DNA of 64,000 bases from Plazaster borealis (GCA_021014325.1 CM037459.1:14906501-14970500), one strand, 5' to 3'. Shown: positions 1-48,131, counted from the first letter of the stretch. Translations and numbers: made by a program. Notes: generated by a model from the letters alone, not told the origin.

Positions 1-1017
1 ACATCTGTTATAACAGTTTTACAGAGATATTTTAATTTATCCTCTTGGTTTTATTTTAGTTATTTAGTTAATTAGTTAGTTAGTTATTTTTGTTAGTTAT
101 TTATTTATTTTTTTTATTACTATGTAGGCCTACGTTTCTTTTTAACAAATCAACATTTGAATGATCAAAGCCTTCATGTGATTTGTAACACTGCAAGTGC
201 TGTGAACAAAGCCATCGTTTTGGATAAACAGCAGGGCCAAATTTCATAGAGCCGCTAATTATAGCCTTAAGCAAAAAATAGTGCTTAAAATGTTGCTGCT
301 AAGCAAAAGTAACCAGTCACAGATTGTACATGTGACATGCTATTTTGGCTGGTAACCTTATTCTGGTAAGAAAACAAATTTTGTTGAGCTACTTTTAGTG
401 CTTAATTAAGCAGCTCTATGAAATTGGGCCAAGGTGTCTGCAACTGGCACAAGTGCAAGACAGACATCTCCCCCCCCCCCCCATTTGGCATAACCTTGTC
501 TTGATTGGTTAAAAGTTTTGTGTATTTATACTTTCCGCATCCACAGACACCCATCAATATGACGATCTTAACCATCTTCACAAATTTACTGCAACCAGAA
601 AAGCACAATTTTAGGCACTAGCATTATCAAGTTATAAACAACAATTATTTATTTATTTGAATGCAATATGTATCTCATTCTCAGGCAGGTGCATTTAAGT
701 ACATGTTTACTGATAAAACGTATGCGCTTTCTGAAGGTTTTCGCAGACGTAAATAAGTGATGGGTACCAGCATGTAATGGTTTTAACATTGAGTGTAGTG
801 TAATTATTGGTTACCCGTGTTCCTTTTACCGCCTACATTCTAGAGAGTACACTGCACATCTTCAGGGTCGCAGGCAGTAGTGCCAGCAAACCCTTTTTGT
901 CATGTTTGTGTACCTGTGTGTGGAAAATGCCTGTTCCCATGAGCTTTCCCGGCTTCCTTAGACCATACTCTGGTCACGGATGATTTGTTATTCGGCTAAA
1001 ATGTGACAGATGCCGAA
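1..1017. other. Upstream flank of the FERM gene
   Basis: No coding exon is recognisable here. The left 120 bases are T-rich with short TTAGT-type repeats. A foldback MITE occupies 234-430 and a C homopolymer lies near 471-482. The transcription start and 5' UTR of the FERM gene should lie to the left of 1018, but I see no TATA box or initiator that I would defend. Confidence 0.6.
234..430. repeat. Foldback MITE with GGGCCAAATTTCATAGAGC-type ends
   Basis: The left end at 234 reads GGGCCAAATTTCATAGAGC. The right end at 430, reverse-complemented, reads GGCCCAATTTCATAGAGC followed by the same GCT, so the two ends form an imperfect terminal inverted repeat of about 22 bases. The interior repeats the TTAAGCA and TAGTGCTTAA motifs in both orientations. 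No coding capacity. The target duplication is not clear. A right-half relative lies near 8655-8735. Confidence 0.7.
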
Positions 1018-35058
<34,041 letters not shown>

Positions 35059-36540
35059 ATCTAAGGAGGATGACAGTCCTCTATGTGTTGAAAGGGTAGG
35101 ATGATCCAACATTGCCATGGTTCAAGAAAGTTTGTAGTCAGCCGTAATGCATCTGTGCGTGTTGTGCAGTGCCTTGAGAACGAACACCATAGGGTCCTAA
35201 CAAGCTTTTGAATACATTTATCACGTTGCAAGTACATCAACTTTGTTTGTGCAGCCGATAGGAGTGCATGTGATGTATTGACTTATCAACAAGATAGAAG
35301 AAATCATAATAAGATGGTCCACACTTACTGTTCACTCTGATTTAACACTATGTATTAATGCTTCTACACATGTAGACAAGGAAATTGGTCATGTAAATTC
35401 AATGTCCATTTCAGCTGTGTTTATTTGAGTGGCCATTTACTACAGTTACCCCACACTGGTAGTTTTAAACACAGATTGACCTGTAGTACTTGCAAGGATT
35501 TAGCAATTGGCACATCTACAGTGAAAAGTCTTTAATTAATGTGTCTTTTCCCAAAGGTAAACCAAAACATACACATTGTTCAAGTAGCTTGTACTTCATT
35601 TTGTACTTTGTGAAGAATCTACCCCATGAAGCACTATGAAATACACATATAACTTCTCCTGGGTTATACTCTTGGTGGCGTACTATATTTTGGATAATCG
35701 TGAATTGTCCTTTTTCTATTTTTGGCTATTGGTTTTAAGAAACTTCTTAGTGAGAATCAGGGAAGTCATACCCAGTGGTCTGGTTCTAGAACCAACTAAT
35801 TGTTGTTACAGATGATGTGTTCAGGTGGAGATGGTCTAATAACAGTAAAATATCCTGGTCGGGAATTTCATCATTGAAGGGGCAAGGCTATTTTCATTTT
35901 GCAAAAGGCACTACCAATTGGAAATTCTTTGAGTCTACGTGAATGCTATGAAGAGGCATCTAGGCCAAAACCAGGCTGGGCAAACGGACTGTGTGGCTTC
36001 TGTATAATCCCAGACCTACTCAATCTTGTTCATATAATGTAGCTACTGCTTGTAAGATGACTTGATTGATGTGACAGAATTTGTTTAAGAATAGAACACG
36101 TTTGAAAGTGATTTTACTGAGACATTATATATATACTGTATAAAGTATTTATAGTAAGTTAAAAACTTATATAAATATGACATGCATAATTTGTGAAATC
36201 TAACTTATTGGTAATTTGTGGTATTCAAATAAGGTGCTAAACAATCTGGAATCAGCGACAAGCTCTGTCCAACTATGACATTAATATTGTAAATTATTAG
36301 AGAGTCACTTTTTGAGGAATTTGTTCATTCATATGTCATAATCACCATCATACTATTTTGAACTTTTTTTTTTGTAAAGGAGATTGCTCAAAAACTGCCA
36401 AATGTTGTGCCCAAGGTTCTTGAGTAGTGTTTTCAATTGGAATTGTAACTTTTAGGGATAATTTAGAGTTTGGGTTGAGTATAGTGTAAATAGTAAGTGG
36501 GACTAAATAATTTTAATAAAAGAAATAGCATCTTCTTTAT
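35059..36540 (+). other. FRMD3/FRMD5: Probable 3' UTR of the FERM gene
   Basis: No splice sites or frames of note. A canonical AATAAA at 36515-36520 is a reasonable polyadenylation signal; others are at 37088-37093 and, overlapping the stop codon, at 35054-35059. Which is used cannot be told from sequence. Confidence 0.5.
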
Positions 36541-38440
36541 CCTTGACTACATGTACTTAAGAAACTGGTGACCATGATCAGTCAGCTGAAGATGGTGGTA
36601 GAAAGTTTAAAAGTATCTATGACAGAGTGAATGTACCGAAAAGGAAAGGGAATCTTATTTTGAATCCTGTTATCAAAGATTGTGTGACAAATTTTTTAAA
36701 GAAAATCTTTTGGTACAAATTGTGACTTTGAGATTTACAGTGACTTTGAACTGGTTATCAATTGTGATGCAATAATTAAGATTGCAGTTATTTGCAGTGG
36801 ATTGGGAGAGGTAGAATTTTAATTCTCACTGTAAAAGAATATTAAAGTCAAAAATAGTTTTTAAAAGTGTTTTATAACTAGTAAAAGTGTAAAAAACAAA
36901 TAGTTTACAAATCTTCAATTCACTTACCGTTAATGTGTAAAAGACAGGTGTGTTTAGCTTTTACAAATGTCCACATATTCTTTGTACATTACAATTTCAC
37001 AAAATTGAAAACCAAGTTAGTGTTTGTTCTTGTAATTATGTAAAGACATTTAATCCCTTTGGAGCTAAAGTGAATTGACACCACTGCAATAAAATAGTTT
37101 GCACTTTTCTCTAAGATAGGGACAAGGATCAATATTCCTCAGGTTAGTTTGAGCTTGTACTACATGAAGTAAGTTTTCAGAAACATTTTGATAATTTTAA
37201 ACACAGGTTTTAACCCTCTAGAGACTCAAAAGGGAAAGTGCAATAATGCCATACTGGCTGCATACTGCTGCAGTATTGGTCACCTACATGTACAGAAGGT
37301 CATAAGATGTTAGCATCCTACACCTATCATTTCTAACTTCAAAGAATTTTTCTCCTTCATATTTTAACCATTGACGTTTTAATATCAGAGCTTTTCAATA
37401 GCAATCAGCCATGTTTAGATAATCAACGATGTTTACACAAAAAAAGTACGTTCTCTAAAGGGTTAATCATGTTGTGTCACCTCTGTGGTCACTGCTTATT
37501 TATTGTACCAGCCCCATGACATAACAGACTGCGGTATTCCAAACATTGTTTGTAGTAACTTAAGTATACATGTACATTTGTACATGGAGTCGGCTGAAGA
37601 TGATGTGGCTTTCTGTGGTTCCCTCGGTTGTGGTTTCAAAGATGAACTTAAGAGGTTGAAGCTATATTTCAGTTTACTTGTGCAGATTAAATTTGTTGAA
37701 CATTATTGATGTAAGTCTTTATGTGGGTGGAGTCTGGGTCGATGGGGGGGGGTATATTTGGTATCAGTGATTATTATAGTATTGGGTAACTAGCTGTTAG
37801 TGTAGTAATTACCGTAGTTGCTGTTTATGGTCCACGTTTTGTTCTGTATTTTGTGTGTGTTGGGAAGAGACAACTTGGCCTTATTATTTGATCAGAAAGG
37901 GTGTGGTTTTGACCTGCTCTACCCTCATTACAAGTAGCTGGTAATTGTCGTCTGTTCATGACTTACACCTCATCTGGATTTTACCAATGGCTCAGTTAAA
38001 CAGGAGGGGATTACTATTTCCGTTATGAAATTATTCATATTTTTTGGACAAAACATCTACTCACTTATTTACACACATTTGTACAAACTTTCAAAGAGTA
38101 GCCTGGGTTGTCCTCAACCAAGGCAGGACGATGTCAGCTGCCCTGGAGATGGATCAAATAAATAACCCAGGTTTCTGCATTGAAAGGGGACAATGTTTCA
38201 GAATTTTATGAAAGAGGGCCAAGGGTCATATTTGCGATGTTCTAAACAAAATGGCACTGTCATCACATTTTCATTTAAAAAAACCAAATCGCAATCTTCC
38301 TAAATTTGGATGAATAATCTTGTAATTAAGTGAGTTGTCCAATATGTTAGAGTAGAAACTGAATGCATCTTTCAGGGTGAGTAATGCAGGTATTAATTGA
38401 GTAATCCAACATATCATTTTGAATATAAAACCCAAACCTT
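36541..38440. other. Intergenic, no gene seen
   Basis: AT-rich sequence without coding frames or named repeats. It could include distal 3' UTR of the FERM gene up to the AATAAA at 37088. A G run lies at 37744-37751. Confidence 0.55.
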
Positions 38441-38444
38441 TTTG

Positions 38445-38975
38445 ACAACACTCCGGAACAACACTCAAGAACACACACTCCAGAACAATACTCGGGAACA
38501 ACACTCGAGAACAATACTCTGGAACAACACTCCGGAACAATACTCCAGAACAACACTCCGGAACTTCACTCTGGAACTTCACTCTGGAACTTCACTCTGG
38601 AACTTCACTCTTGAACAACAGTCCAGAGCAACACTCCAGAACAACACTCTGGAACAACACTCCGGAACATAACTCCGGAACAATCCTTAAGAACAACACC
38701 CTTTAACAACACTCTGGAACTTCACTCTGGAACTTCACTCTTGAACAACACTCCAGAGCAACACTCCAGAACAACACTCTGGAACAACACTCCGGAACAT
38801 AACTCCGGAAAAATCCTTTAGAACAACACTCCGGAATTACACTCCGGAACAACCCTCTGGAACAACACTCCGGAACAACTTTCCGGAACTACACTCCGGA
38901 AAAACACTCCGGAACAACACTCCGGAACAACACTCCGGAACTACACTCCGGAACAACTCTCTGGAACAACACTCC
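38445..38975 (+). repeat. 13-base minisatellite, about 40 copies
   Basis: The unit is GGAACAACACTCC with variants (AACTTCACTCT, AACATAACTCC, AACAATCCTT). TCCGGA recurs at many unit joins. A block of about 110 bases from 38575 (three AACTTCACTCT units onward) repeats near 38710, so larger duplications overlie the unit array. Confidence 0.93.
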
Positions 38976-40203
38976 AGGAGAAAACTGCAGCAAAGACTAA
39001 AATGTTTGTCCCTATTCCGTTTGTCTAATTTATCAATGAAGCAAGATTTATTTATTTAATTGGATTTGTCCATACTATATCGGTGAGGTAGAGACTGTAA
39101 AGTTATGTTGTTCTTAATATCAAGTGCCAAGATGTATTTTGTGTAAAATTCCCTCTGTGATGTAACATATCATTGCCATGGTAAATGGTTTTATTTTGAT
39201 TGTTTGTGGTAGGTGTAGCTGTTTTTCATCATGTGCAATTATCATGCGTTTGCTGCTATTAATTATTGATGACATAATGTTACATAATGTAAACACAGCC
39301 AACTGGAGAATTAACAAAACAGAGTTCACTGAAAGTCACTTATTTATGGGTTTCTAGATTTTTATTTTGACAGGATAATTTCACTGCTTTACAACAATAC
39401 ACATATACAGTTGATTTGAAGCTTTGCATGCTGGATGATCGCTGGACTTCTGTGTATTATTTTAGCTCTTTCATACGGGTATTTGCTGGTTCTTTATACC
39501 ATATGGAACAAAGCATACCCCAAAAGGTTTTATTTTTCAAGTTGTGCCCCATAGAGGAATCCTTTTCAAAAAGGTGAACAATGGAGCAACATTGGAAGTT
39601 GCCCAGAGTCGGCATATATGTAAGCATGGAGGAAGGAACCTTTATGGTGTAAAGGGTTCACATTTTGGTTTGGCCTAGCTTGCCTGAAATGCATTGTCCT
39701 CTGTAGACATTTTGTTTTGTCCTCATACACCGTTTTTCTTGTAAGCACAAGTTTTTAAAGTTAGTGTTTACAATATTGAAGAAGTGTTTTCTTTCATTCA
39801 AATTCATAATTGCAACACATTGGTGGACTAGTCACAGGAAATCATAACTTTTGAAAGACATAATATTAAATGATTTGTAAAACAACTGGTCTTCTTGTGC
39901 ATTTTTGTGCATAAATTATACCCAACGTCTCTGAATTACAAAAACCATTGTGCATTCAGGTTTACATACAAACATTTACATTTCACAAGAGGGGTTGTTT
40001 ACCACCAAAACCACGTCAATATAAACATCATTAAAACGCTTTAGTAACGTATGCGTACACGGAAAGCAAAACATTACAAACAGAGACACTGTGCGTCCCA
40101 TAATGATGGGGTGCACAAATTAATGGTGACTTTAATATAGATACTGATTGTAGCAACAAACTTGTCACAAAGTTTTAACTTGTAGTTCGACTTTTATTTT
40201 TAA

Positions 40204-40366
40204 GGCCATTTTCAAAACTGTGGCTTGTGCTTGGGCTCCAGCTTCTTCGGCCCAGGCTCTGCCCGATTCTTGTTTTTGAAGCCCTTTACCGAAAGCGCAC
40301 CTTTTCAAAGTGACCGACGGAGCCTGTAGCCGAAGCCCAAGCCCAAGATGTGGTTTCGAAAGGGCC
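40204..40366. mobile_element. 163-base foldback MITE
   Basis: The left arm reads GGCCATTTTCAAAACTGTGG then GCTTGTGCTTGGGCT. The right arm, reverse-complemented, reads GGCCCTTTCGAAACCACATC then TTGGGCTTGGGCT. The centre is GC-rich. No coding capacity. Confidence 0.7.
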
Positions 40367-43300
40367 CCCTTTTTTTTAGTAAAATGGACACCCTCGTTGG
40401 CTTGTGTTTTTAAGTAGCGCCCTCTTTCGGCTTTATGGTGACGAGATCATCATAAAAAGCGTTCTTCATTTTTTGGTAATTGAGTACATTAGAGGTTTGT
40501 TGAGTGCCATGAATAAGTACTTCATTATGAGGTCAACATGACCGATCGAAAGTGAACATAACCCGACTTGAACACAAACTAAAGAGGCAAATTCAACTTT
40601 GAAGGAGGTTACTCTACTGCCCAAAAAGCTGACGGGCTTACTATGCAAGCAGCCATATTAAGCAGGCCCTGGGTTAGGTCGATGACCTTACGGAGATCTG
40701 ATCTGATACGATTGCTGTTATCTATCCAATCTCTGGATTGTCTTTAAGCAGACCTTCTAATTACCCTCGTTAAAGTGCAACCTTCAGGCCAAAGCCTTTG
40801 ACTTGGTCTAATCAAGCCTACCATCTCGCTGATCTGGGCTATTCTGTCACCCTTCCGGCTACCATCAGGGACTGTGAGTGAACCCGCTGAAATGTCAGAA
40901 CCAAATTAAAGGGGAACAATAAAACAAATCGCAGGATGGAACCACGAATACATACTTGGATACATCTTGTCAAAAAAAAGGCTTTTTAAAAGGAAAACAA
41001 AAATAATACTGAACATTCCTTTGTTTTCTCATCTTGAAATTACTGACTTTAAAATCAATGGCAAGCTACACTGACATTAGCAAACTACAATCAGCCCGAC
41101 ACACTCTCAAAGAAGATGGGAAAAGTTAATTGAAAACAAACAAGAAAAGTAATTTAAACAGACATAATTGAAGCAGACATACAACCGATGTGGAGCGATA
41201 CAGTCGAACCATCCATGAATAACACAGCATCTGTGCCTCCCTTACAGCAACAAGAAACAAAGACTACCAACAAGGAATTGGGAGAGTGGACTATCAGGCA
41301 GTAGTGTGAAAGTATACGGACAGGATAGTTAACAGTCAGTCCATTTGTTTAATTATTTAAGTCGGTATTGGCCGACGGAAGCTGTTCGCCACTCGTTTTG
41401 TAGTCAACGATTGTAAACCATTTCCTTTTGGTAGCCTACATCATTGCATATCAAGCAGTCACCTCCTTTAAAACTTCCATCTAGTTCAAACTAAATCATG
41501 CCATGCATTAGTTAGCTTGAGATTGTGACTGGGACAGGAATTTAGCAATAAAGCCAGCTTCTAAAGCCATCCAAGAGTGCTCCCAGCAAGAAAGGGACTT
41601 AAAAGCAGAGGATTAGACCGATTTGGGATGAGCATTCCACTTAAGATCAATCCAACAACGTTGGAAGATAAGAGTTGCTGATAAGAGCATTTTACATCGC
41701 CAAAGTCTGTCAATCGTAAAAAGTGCTGTTAACAATTTCCAGTTGTTATGTTCTGAGTGTTATGAGGTTTTGCCAGACGGCAATTTTTGAGAACTTTATC
41801 TGAAACTGTGAGAAAAATAAACGAAAAGAACTTTAGTTTCAACCATAGCAATGGTTAGAGTTCCACTTTAATAGAGTTTGAAATCATGCAAAGAGACCTA
41901 TATCCAATCGATATTCTTACTTGAGAGGCGATTCCCGGGATTGAAACTCAAGAGATTTTTTGAGAGTTTTTGTCCACGGGAAAAGCAATTCACTTGTGAT
42001 CCCCGTGGATTCCTCGAGCCACTCCCGAACGGAGGAAAGTACTTCCCGGGAATTTTCCGGGGTTATCACATCAAGACTAACTTCACAAGTGAAATACTCT
42101 ACAGCCTACCATTATAGTTCTGTTACCCCTTTGCATCGATCTTAATATCACGCTTTGAAGAATCACCTCACCCCATTACTGTAACTTTATCTTGTTCAAA
42201 AGCCAGTGTCATGGGAGATATTCCTCTAGCCATCTCCTGCTTTCGACTAGTTCACTTTAGAACTCTCTGAAGTAATGTTTCCCCATCATCTCATCATTAC
42301 ACTCTATCGCAATACAACAGAAACATGAGAGTATCTTCTGCCTTTCCACCATGACTCGGGAAAGGACTGAGTGTGGGGCTTATCACGTATCGGTGTATAG
42401 TAAATAATCTTTATCCCCGATGCAATTACATCTATTAAGTATCTTCCCTGCCTTACAATTTTAATTCAGTATTTTCCATTGTAGCCCTCACATTGAGTGT
42501 CTTTCTGGCCAAGAAGAAGAAAGAAGAAGTAGAAGAAAAAAGAGACGGTGTACGAACCTTGATTGTTTCATCTCAAATGTTTTCGACCTGTGCCTCTTCT
42601 CGATTAGTTATGAATTGAAGGAGCCATAACACGTTCGAATTGGATTGTAGCTGATATCAGGTGCCAATAACTTGATTCGCTCTCCAAGAGAAGGATGATC
42701 GAATGACCAATTGGTTTCGGATGGTAACAAAACTAACTGTTGAAAGTCGTACTCAAAAAAGTTTACTGTCTATGATTGGATTTGTGTGACATGAGAGAAG
42801 TCTACCTCAGGGAGAACGATCTTTATTATCTTGTTTACTTATCAATTCAAGATGAAAATACTCTATGTTACCTCAGGATGGTGTAATATTTAAACACGTG
42901 GTCAAAAGATTCTTAGAGCAAGGGTTGAAACGAATGCATTTTAAAAATCCCCAAAGTGATCCACTGTAGGCTTATACGTCAGTCAGTAGATACACCTAAG
43001 GCGTTTTTCAATGCCATTTTGTATTGATGGATTTTTCTTCAAACCGACTCTCCTTTATACCTGGCCAAAATGTCGACGAATCCTAAAGTGATTTTCACAA
43101 GCATTCCATAATTTAGAGAGAAAATATAGATGGTTTATCCCAGAGCTGTTAATCCTTGGTCTCTATGGACAGGTGCAATCCTCGTACTGACGTTAGAGGC
43201 GTTCATATTATGAAACCTAAGTGACCTCACAGAAAAATATCGAGGAATACGGGAGACGCATGTTTGGGCTAATTGACACCTGTTTTAACACTAATGCACC

Positions 43301-44241
43301 AGACACGTTTTGCTTATGGTATCGTGCTACATACGAGGAGCTATATAAGGCCCAAACCATCTCCTAATGGCATCACATGATTGTTTATCTTGCAGAGCCG
43401 AGATGCTGTTGTTCTCGTTTTAATTCGAGGGGATACAACATCGAGGTTTTTCATGTCTCAGACTTAAAGTATTTCACAACCATATGGCTGTGATTTGTCT
43501 GATTCCCCTTTTTTAACACTGACAGAATTGTTGCAAACGAGCTGCCAAGCAGGTGGTCGAAAATCGTTTTCTTAAAAAAGGTGGCTGAGGTCGCCCAAAC
43601 TGCACCGGGTCGACAATGTGACAAAATAGATCGACAGAGGTGCAGAGGTGTGGAAGAGCTGAGTTTGCAGTAATTGAACGAGTTTTGGCGGCAACCCGAG
43701 AGGAACAGCGGCGAAACTTTGGTCAAATTTAAAGGGGGGGGGGGACCACACAAGGGGTGCACCATTTTTCTAGGGGGGCACCTCTGAACATTTAAAAATT
43801 GTATTTCGTTCGGTTGAACTGGGTGAATTAGAACGAAATGTAGTTCTCAATAATGGTAGATATCACTTCGCCGTGAGCGGAGGGATACAGGAGCAGGTGA
43901 AAAGGGACTTTATAAGGTGGTACAGAGCTGGCAGTAGCCCTCTGCACACCGACGGGCTAAACTAAAATTGTAAACAATTATCATGACCATGAAAGAGGCA
44001 TGCATTGCTGTGTAATACAAACAATGATGGTTGATATAATTACCAATATTATGCTATATTTGCGGGGTTTTAATCGCTGTTTTTTCACTCCGCAGGCTTA
44101 GGCCATCATAGGGTGGAGGAAGGGGGGGGTAACGTTACAAAATAAATAATTATTGTAAGTGGTTACACACTCGGATGAGCTACTGAGTACATTGGTAAAT
44201 AAGTAATTTGTTACACATTGTAAATATTAATAATCTATTCA

Positions 44242-44330
44242 AGAAGAAGAAGAAGACTAAGAAAAAGAAGAAGAAAAAATAAAAATAAAACAGAACAAGT
44301 AAAGAAGAAGAAGAAGAAGAAGAAGAAAGG
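44242..44330. repeat. AAG-rich microsatellite
   Basis: Interrupted AAGAAGAAG runs on the plus strand. Confidence 0.85.
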
Positions 44331-45913
44331 GTCCGCAACTGCATTGCCTGTCGGTGGCCAACCCAATGTGCTTAACTTGGTGTGAAGTGTATGTTATTGA
44401 GAACTATAGTTTCCGTTTGCATTTCCCCTAAACAAGCCCTTTTCAGCGCCCTTGTTATGCCATTTAGTATTTTTTTGTAAGATAATCTAACGTGAAGGTA
44501 TATCTGCGTTTAATAGAAAAATGTGTAATTTTTTTTTTAATTACTACAAAAAGCTCATAAAAAAGTGCCCTTCATTGAAAAAGGACGTTGTCACAATGTG
44601 ATTTTAATGTGACAATGTGACTTCAAAATAACTATGTCCCCGTGAATAACTTTGAGGAGTAAATGAGTTTGGAATGCAGATGGTATGATGTAAATTTCAG
44701 TTGTATATATATTGAGGAGAGCCGTTCCCTTATTGATCAACATTCTGAGTTATACATTACACTATAGCTTTATATGGGTTGGGCTATATCACCCAGAGAG
44801 GGAGCCCTATAAAGTTATACTCGGTGATTAATAGGTTGTAGTATTGGAGATACAAGGTGGTCACTATTGTGTTCAATAAAGGGGAACAACAAGTTTCCGA
44901 ATACATTTTGGGAATGGATCGAATAGTTTTCGAATTCTTTCGAATTCCTTCCACCCGAAGTTTTTAAGGCGAGTGAAGGGCGTTGGTTGAGCACTTTTTG
45001 GATGCAAGTCACGCAGAGTAACCCCCGTTTCTACCTACAGGGAGAGATAGTTTCAGTTATTAGTGTGGAGTGCCATTTAGAGAGCGACAAAATCACAGGG
45101 TAAACTACTGGTCAGAGAGCTAAAAAGCCGATTGATGGTCTTGCAGCCTTGTCACCTCAGCCAAAACCAGGGTAAAACTTGTAGGTAATTTAACGAATGT
45201 CTTATTTAGACATTTAAAATATCAAGTAATACTGTACAAAAGTGACCACGTTTAGTGAAAGTTGTGGGAAAACGTCACTGCAGATAATAAACCATAGGCT
45301 TTACTGTGTAAATCAATATTTTTAGCATCTTGTATCAAATAATGAAACTGTCCGGAGTTTTAGGTTTACCGATAAATTCTAGTAGAGTTTGTTTGGAAAA
45401 ACAACATGGTACAAATTAATATTTCAATGGCAAATTGAAAATTCACTGAGCAGTTACTTATTTGTGAACAACAAGAATTATAGCGTAGCGTGCTTTTAAA
45501 TGTTAAGGTTTTGGAACTTGGGTTTGAGCTACAAGAGAGACGGGAGGTCGGACTGCTAAAGCTACGACAAGGTGGAACCCGCATAGAAGGCCGCAGACAT
45601 GGAGGATCCAGACGAAGTCATATCGCTCACCCTCGGGGTTTTACGTCTCCAATGGAGAATCTTTGATTTGAGCCGGCAATTATATTAAGTTTTGTTCACT
45701 TAATTATATTTAAATATATTTTGGTATTGTAATAATTTGTAGTCGCCAGTAGTATTCAGTTTAAATAAGTGGTGTTTTGTCCGGGTTGTTTTATGGAGTG
45801 TTGGTGTGAAGGTGTTTTTAAAAGTCAAAGACTGCGTAAAAGGTTGGTCTTTAGAGGGACGTGCGCTGCAACAAAAACATTAACGTGCGGCACGAAAACC
45901 TGGCCGCAAACCT

Positions 45914-46052
45914 GGGGTCGATTTCACAAAGAGATAAGACTAGTCTATCTGAAGTTAGGACCAGTAACTGGTCTTAACCTAAGACTAGTCCTATCTCTTA
46001 GCATTGCCTAGGACTAGTCCTAAGTTAGGAAGAGTTTTGTGAAATCGACACC
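45914..46052. mobile_element. 139-base MITE with GTCGATTTCACAAA ends
   Basis: The left end is GGTCGATTTCACAAA. The right end, reverse-complemented, is GGTGTCGATTTCACAAA. The interior is a string of GACTAGTC, CCAGTAACTGG and CTAAGTTAGGA dyads. It sits among ACCTGGCCGC-type words that flank it on both sides (45895-45914, 46050-46095). Confidence 0.75.
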
Positions 46053-46393
46053 TGGCCACCTGAGAACCTGGCCGCCTTCCAACCTGGCAGCAGCCGCATG
46101 CATGTATTTCGTGGTCTAACCATAGAACTACAGTCAAAATAGCTTGCTGAGGAAGAAGCTCAAGAACCAAGATGAGTTATTTTTATCATAATTTTAATTC
46201 AAAAATTATAAAAAAAATAACAGCTGTACAAGTTTTGAGATGGACGTGCCCCCTTCTCCTTAATCGTACAGTGCAATCTGCAATGTAAGATTTCATGATG
46301 GTTACTTCCATTGAGTGTGTACAAATTATCCAATTATCCAGGCTCTGTGGCTCTTTTGTAAACATGTGATGCCACAGGTTACATGGTCTTTAA

Positions 46394-46749
46394 AGGCATC
46401 GTACACGTTTGGTAATGACTCAAAACAAATATTAGCATAAAAACTTACTTGGTAACAAGCAACGGAGAGCTATTGATAATAAAACGTAGGAAACGACTCC
46501 CTCTGAAGTAACGTAGGTTTTTGAGAAAGAGGTAATTTCTCACTAAAATAATAAAAACTTCTTGCAAGAAGTTGTTCTTCCTATCTGAAAGCACACATAT
46601 TTGTACAACAAGGGTGTTTTTTCTTTCATAATTTTCTTGCAACTTCAATGACCAATTGAGCCCAAATTTTCACAGGCTTGTATGCATATGTTGGGATACA
46701 CCAAGTGAGAACACTGGTCTTTGACATTTTCCAAACGTGTTCAGTGCCT
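46394..46749 (+). mobile_element. TTAA-flanked MITE, copy D
   Basis: Begins after TTAA at 46390-46393 with AGGCATCGTACACGTTTGGT. The right flank is altered to TTGA. The centre is slightly shortened relative to copy A. Confidence 0.8.
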
Positions 46750-47076
46750 TGAAGTACCTAAGAAACTAAAGCAGCCATGATGTGTACTCACAAACCCTGC
46801 TCGGTTTTACTCCAACTGCAAACACAAGAGGACGCGTTGAGCAATTACGTCAGCAGATGAATGAACAATGCAATCAACTTTTATTTACCATGATTAGAAA
46901 ATAGCTAGAATCGAATTAATATTTGCCACTGAGGCAGACGAGTTTGTGAACTATAATATTATGCTGTCTCTCATCTATGTTATGTTTCTGTGTCAGTGTA
47001 GAGTTATTTTTAAGTCCCATGATTGTCTGTCATTTATGTTTGTTAGTTTGTTTATTTGGCTGTTTTCTATATACAA

Positions 47077-47110
47077 GCTGTTTTCATAGGCAGAAGCCTA
47101 TGAAAACAGC
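47077..47110. repeat. Perfect 15-base hairpin
   Basis: Arms GCTGTTTTCATAGGC and GCCTATGAAAACAGC around AGAA. No T-run or gene lies next to it. Confidence 0.75.
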
Positions 47111-47759
47111 CACATGTTCTAATTATTACATTTGTATTGCTTATTGTTGCAAACGTTTTGTTTACTACTTAATAACATGCAATTTATCTTATTCCTTGTA
47201 GAAGTCTGCAAATAATTGTATATCTGCATTTAGTTGTGAATGAGTTAGATATGGAATGAAAAACTATTCAAAACTGGCCTCCTGAAACTCTGGTGAGTGA
47301 AATATGGTCTTACTGATTAATTAGTCGTTGAATAGGTGCAAGCAAATACAACTTTCAATTCTGCATAAATTATAAGCTGTTCTCTTGTACTTATCTTACG
47401 AGTCCTGTGTAGGCCTACCCAATGTTTATAAGTTGACAAACTGTGTTAAACATTTTGAATGCAGGAGTTTGAAGTTTACCAAATTATATTTGTTTGAAAT
47501 GATTGGATACACCAGCCCAACTGCCTCAAGAATATAAAACCAGCAGTGCACTTTTTGTCTTGTTTTGAAAAAAGAGAGAGCATATTATTGAGGCAGAACC
47601 GTCAAATTAACAATGTACAGTTGCTCGAGAATTTCTCCAGATATGAAAAGACCAATGATGGCCCTATCACAGCCGTAAGGAAAATATTCTGAGACTCCTG
47701 GCAAAGTTTGGGCCTAGGGTACAAAGTTAAAATTTGGAAGTTTCCAAAACATGCTTTAA

Positions 47760-48127
47760 AGGCACTGTACAGGTTTGGTAATTACTCAAAATATATATTA
47801 GCATAAAAACTTACTTTGTAACGAGCAACGGAGAGCTTTTGATAGTATAAAACATTGTGAGAAACGACTTCCTCTGAAGTAATGTAGTTTTTGAGAAAGA
47901 GGTAATTTCTCACTAAAATAATAAAAGACTTCTTGCAAGAAGCCTTTTATTCATATCTGAAAGCACACAAATTTGTACAACAAGGGTGTTTTTTCTTTCA
48001 TCATTTTCTTGCAACTTCAATGACCAATTGAGCCCAAATTTTCACAGGCTTGTTATTTTATGCATATGTTGGGATACATCAAGTGAGAATACTGGTCTTT
48101 GACAATTACCAAACGTGTTCAGTGCCT
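47760..48127 (+). mobile_element. TTAA-flanked MITE, copy E
   Basis: Clean TTAA on both sides (47756-47759, 48128-48131), ends AGGCACTGTACAGGTTTGGT and inverse. With copy A it gives the clearest boundaries of the family. Confidence 0.87.
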
Positions 48128-48131
48128 TTAA

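Larger units (their letters stand above)
38976..45910. other. Intergenic, no gene seen
   Basis: I see no supported exon. It holds one foldback MITE (40204-40366), AAG-rich simple sequence (near 42510-42545 and 44242-44330) and a G run near 43733-43743. A short frame starting at 45599 (MEDPDEVISLTLGVLRLQWR) in a CpG-richer patch has no recognisable family. Confidence 0.5.

Noticed and set aside
45599..45688. Short frame MEDPDEVISLTLGVLRLQWR... in a CpG-richer patch
   Set aside because: 29 codons with no recognised family, donor site or neighbouring exon.
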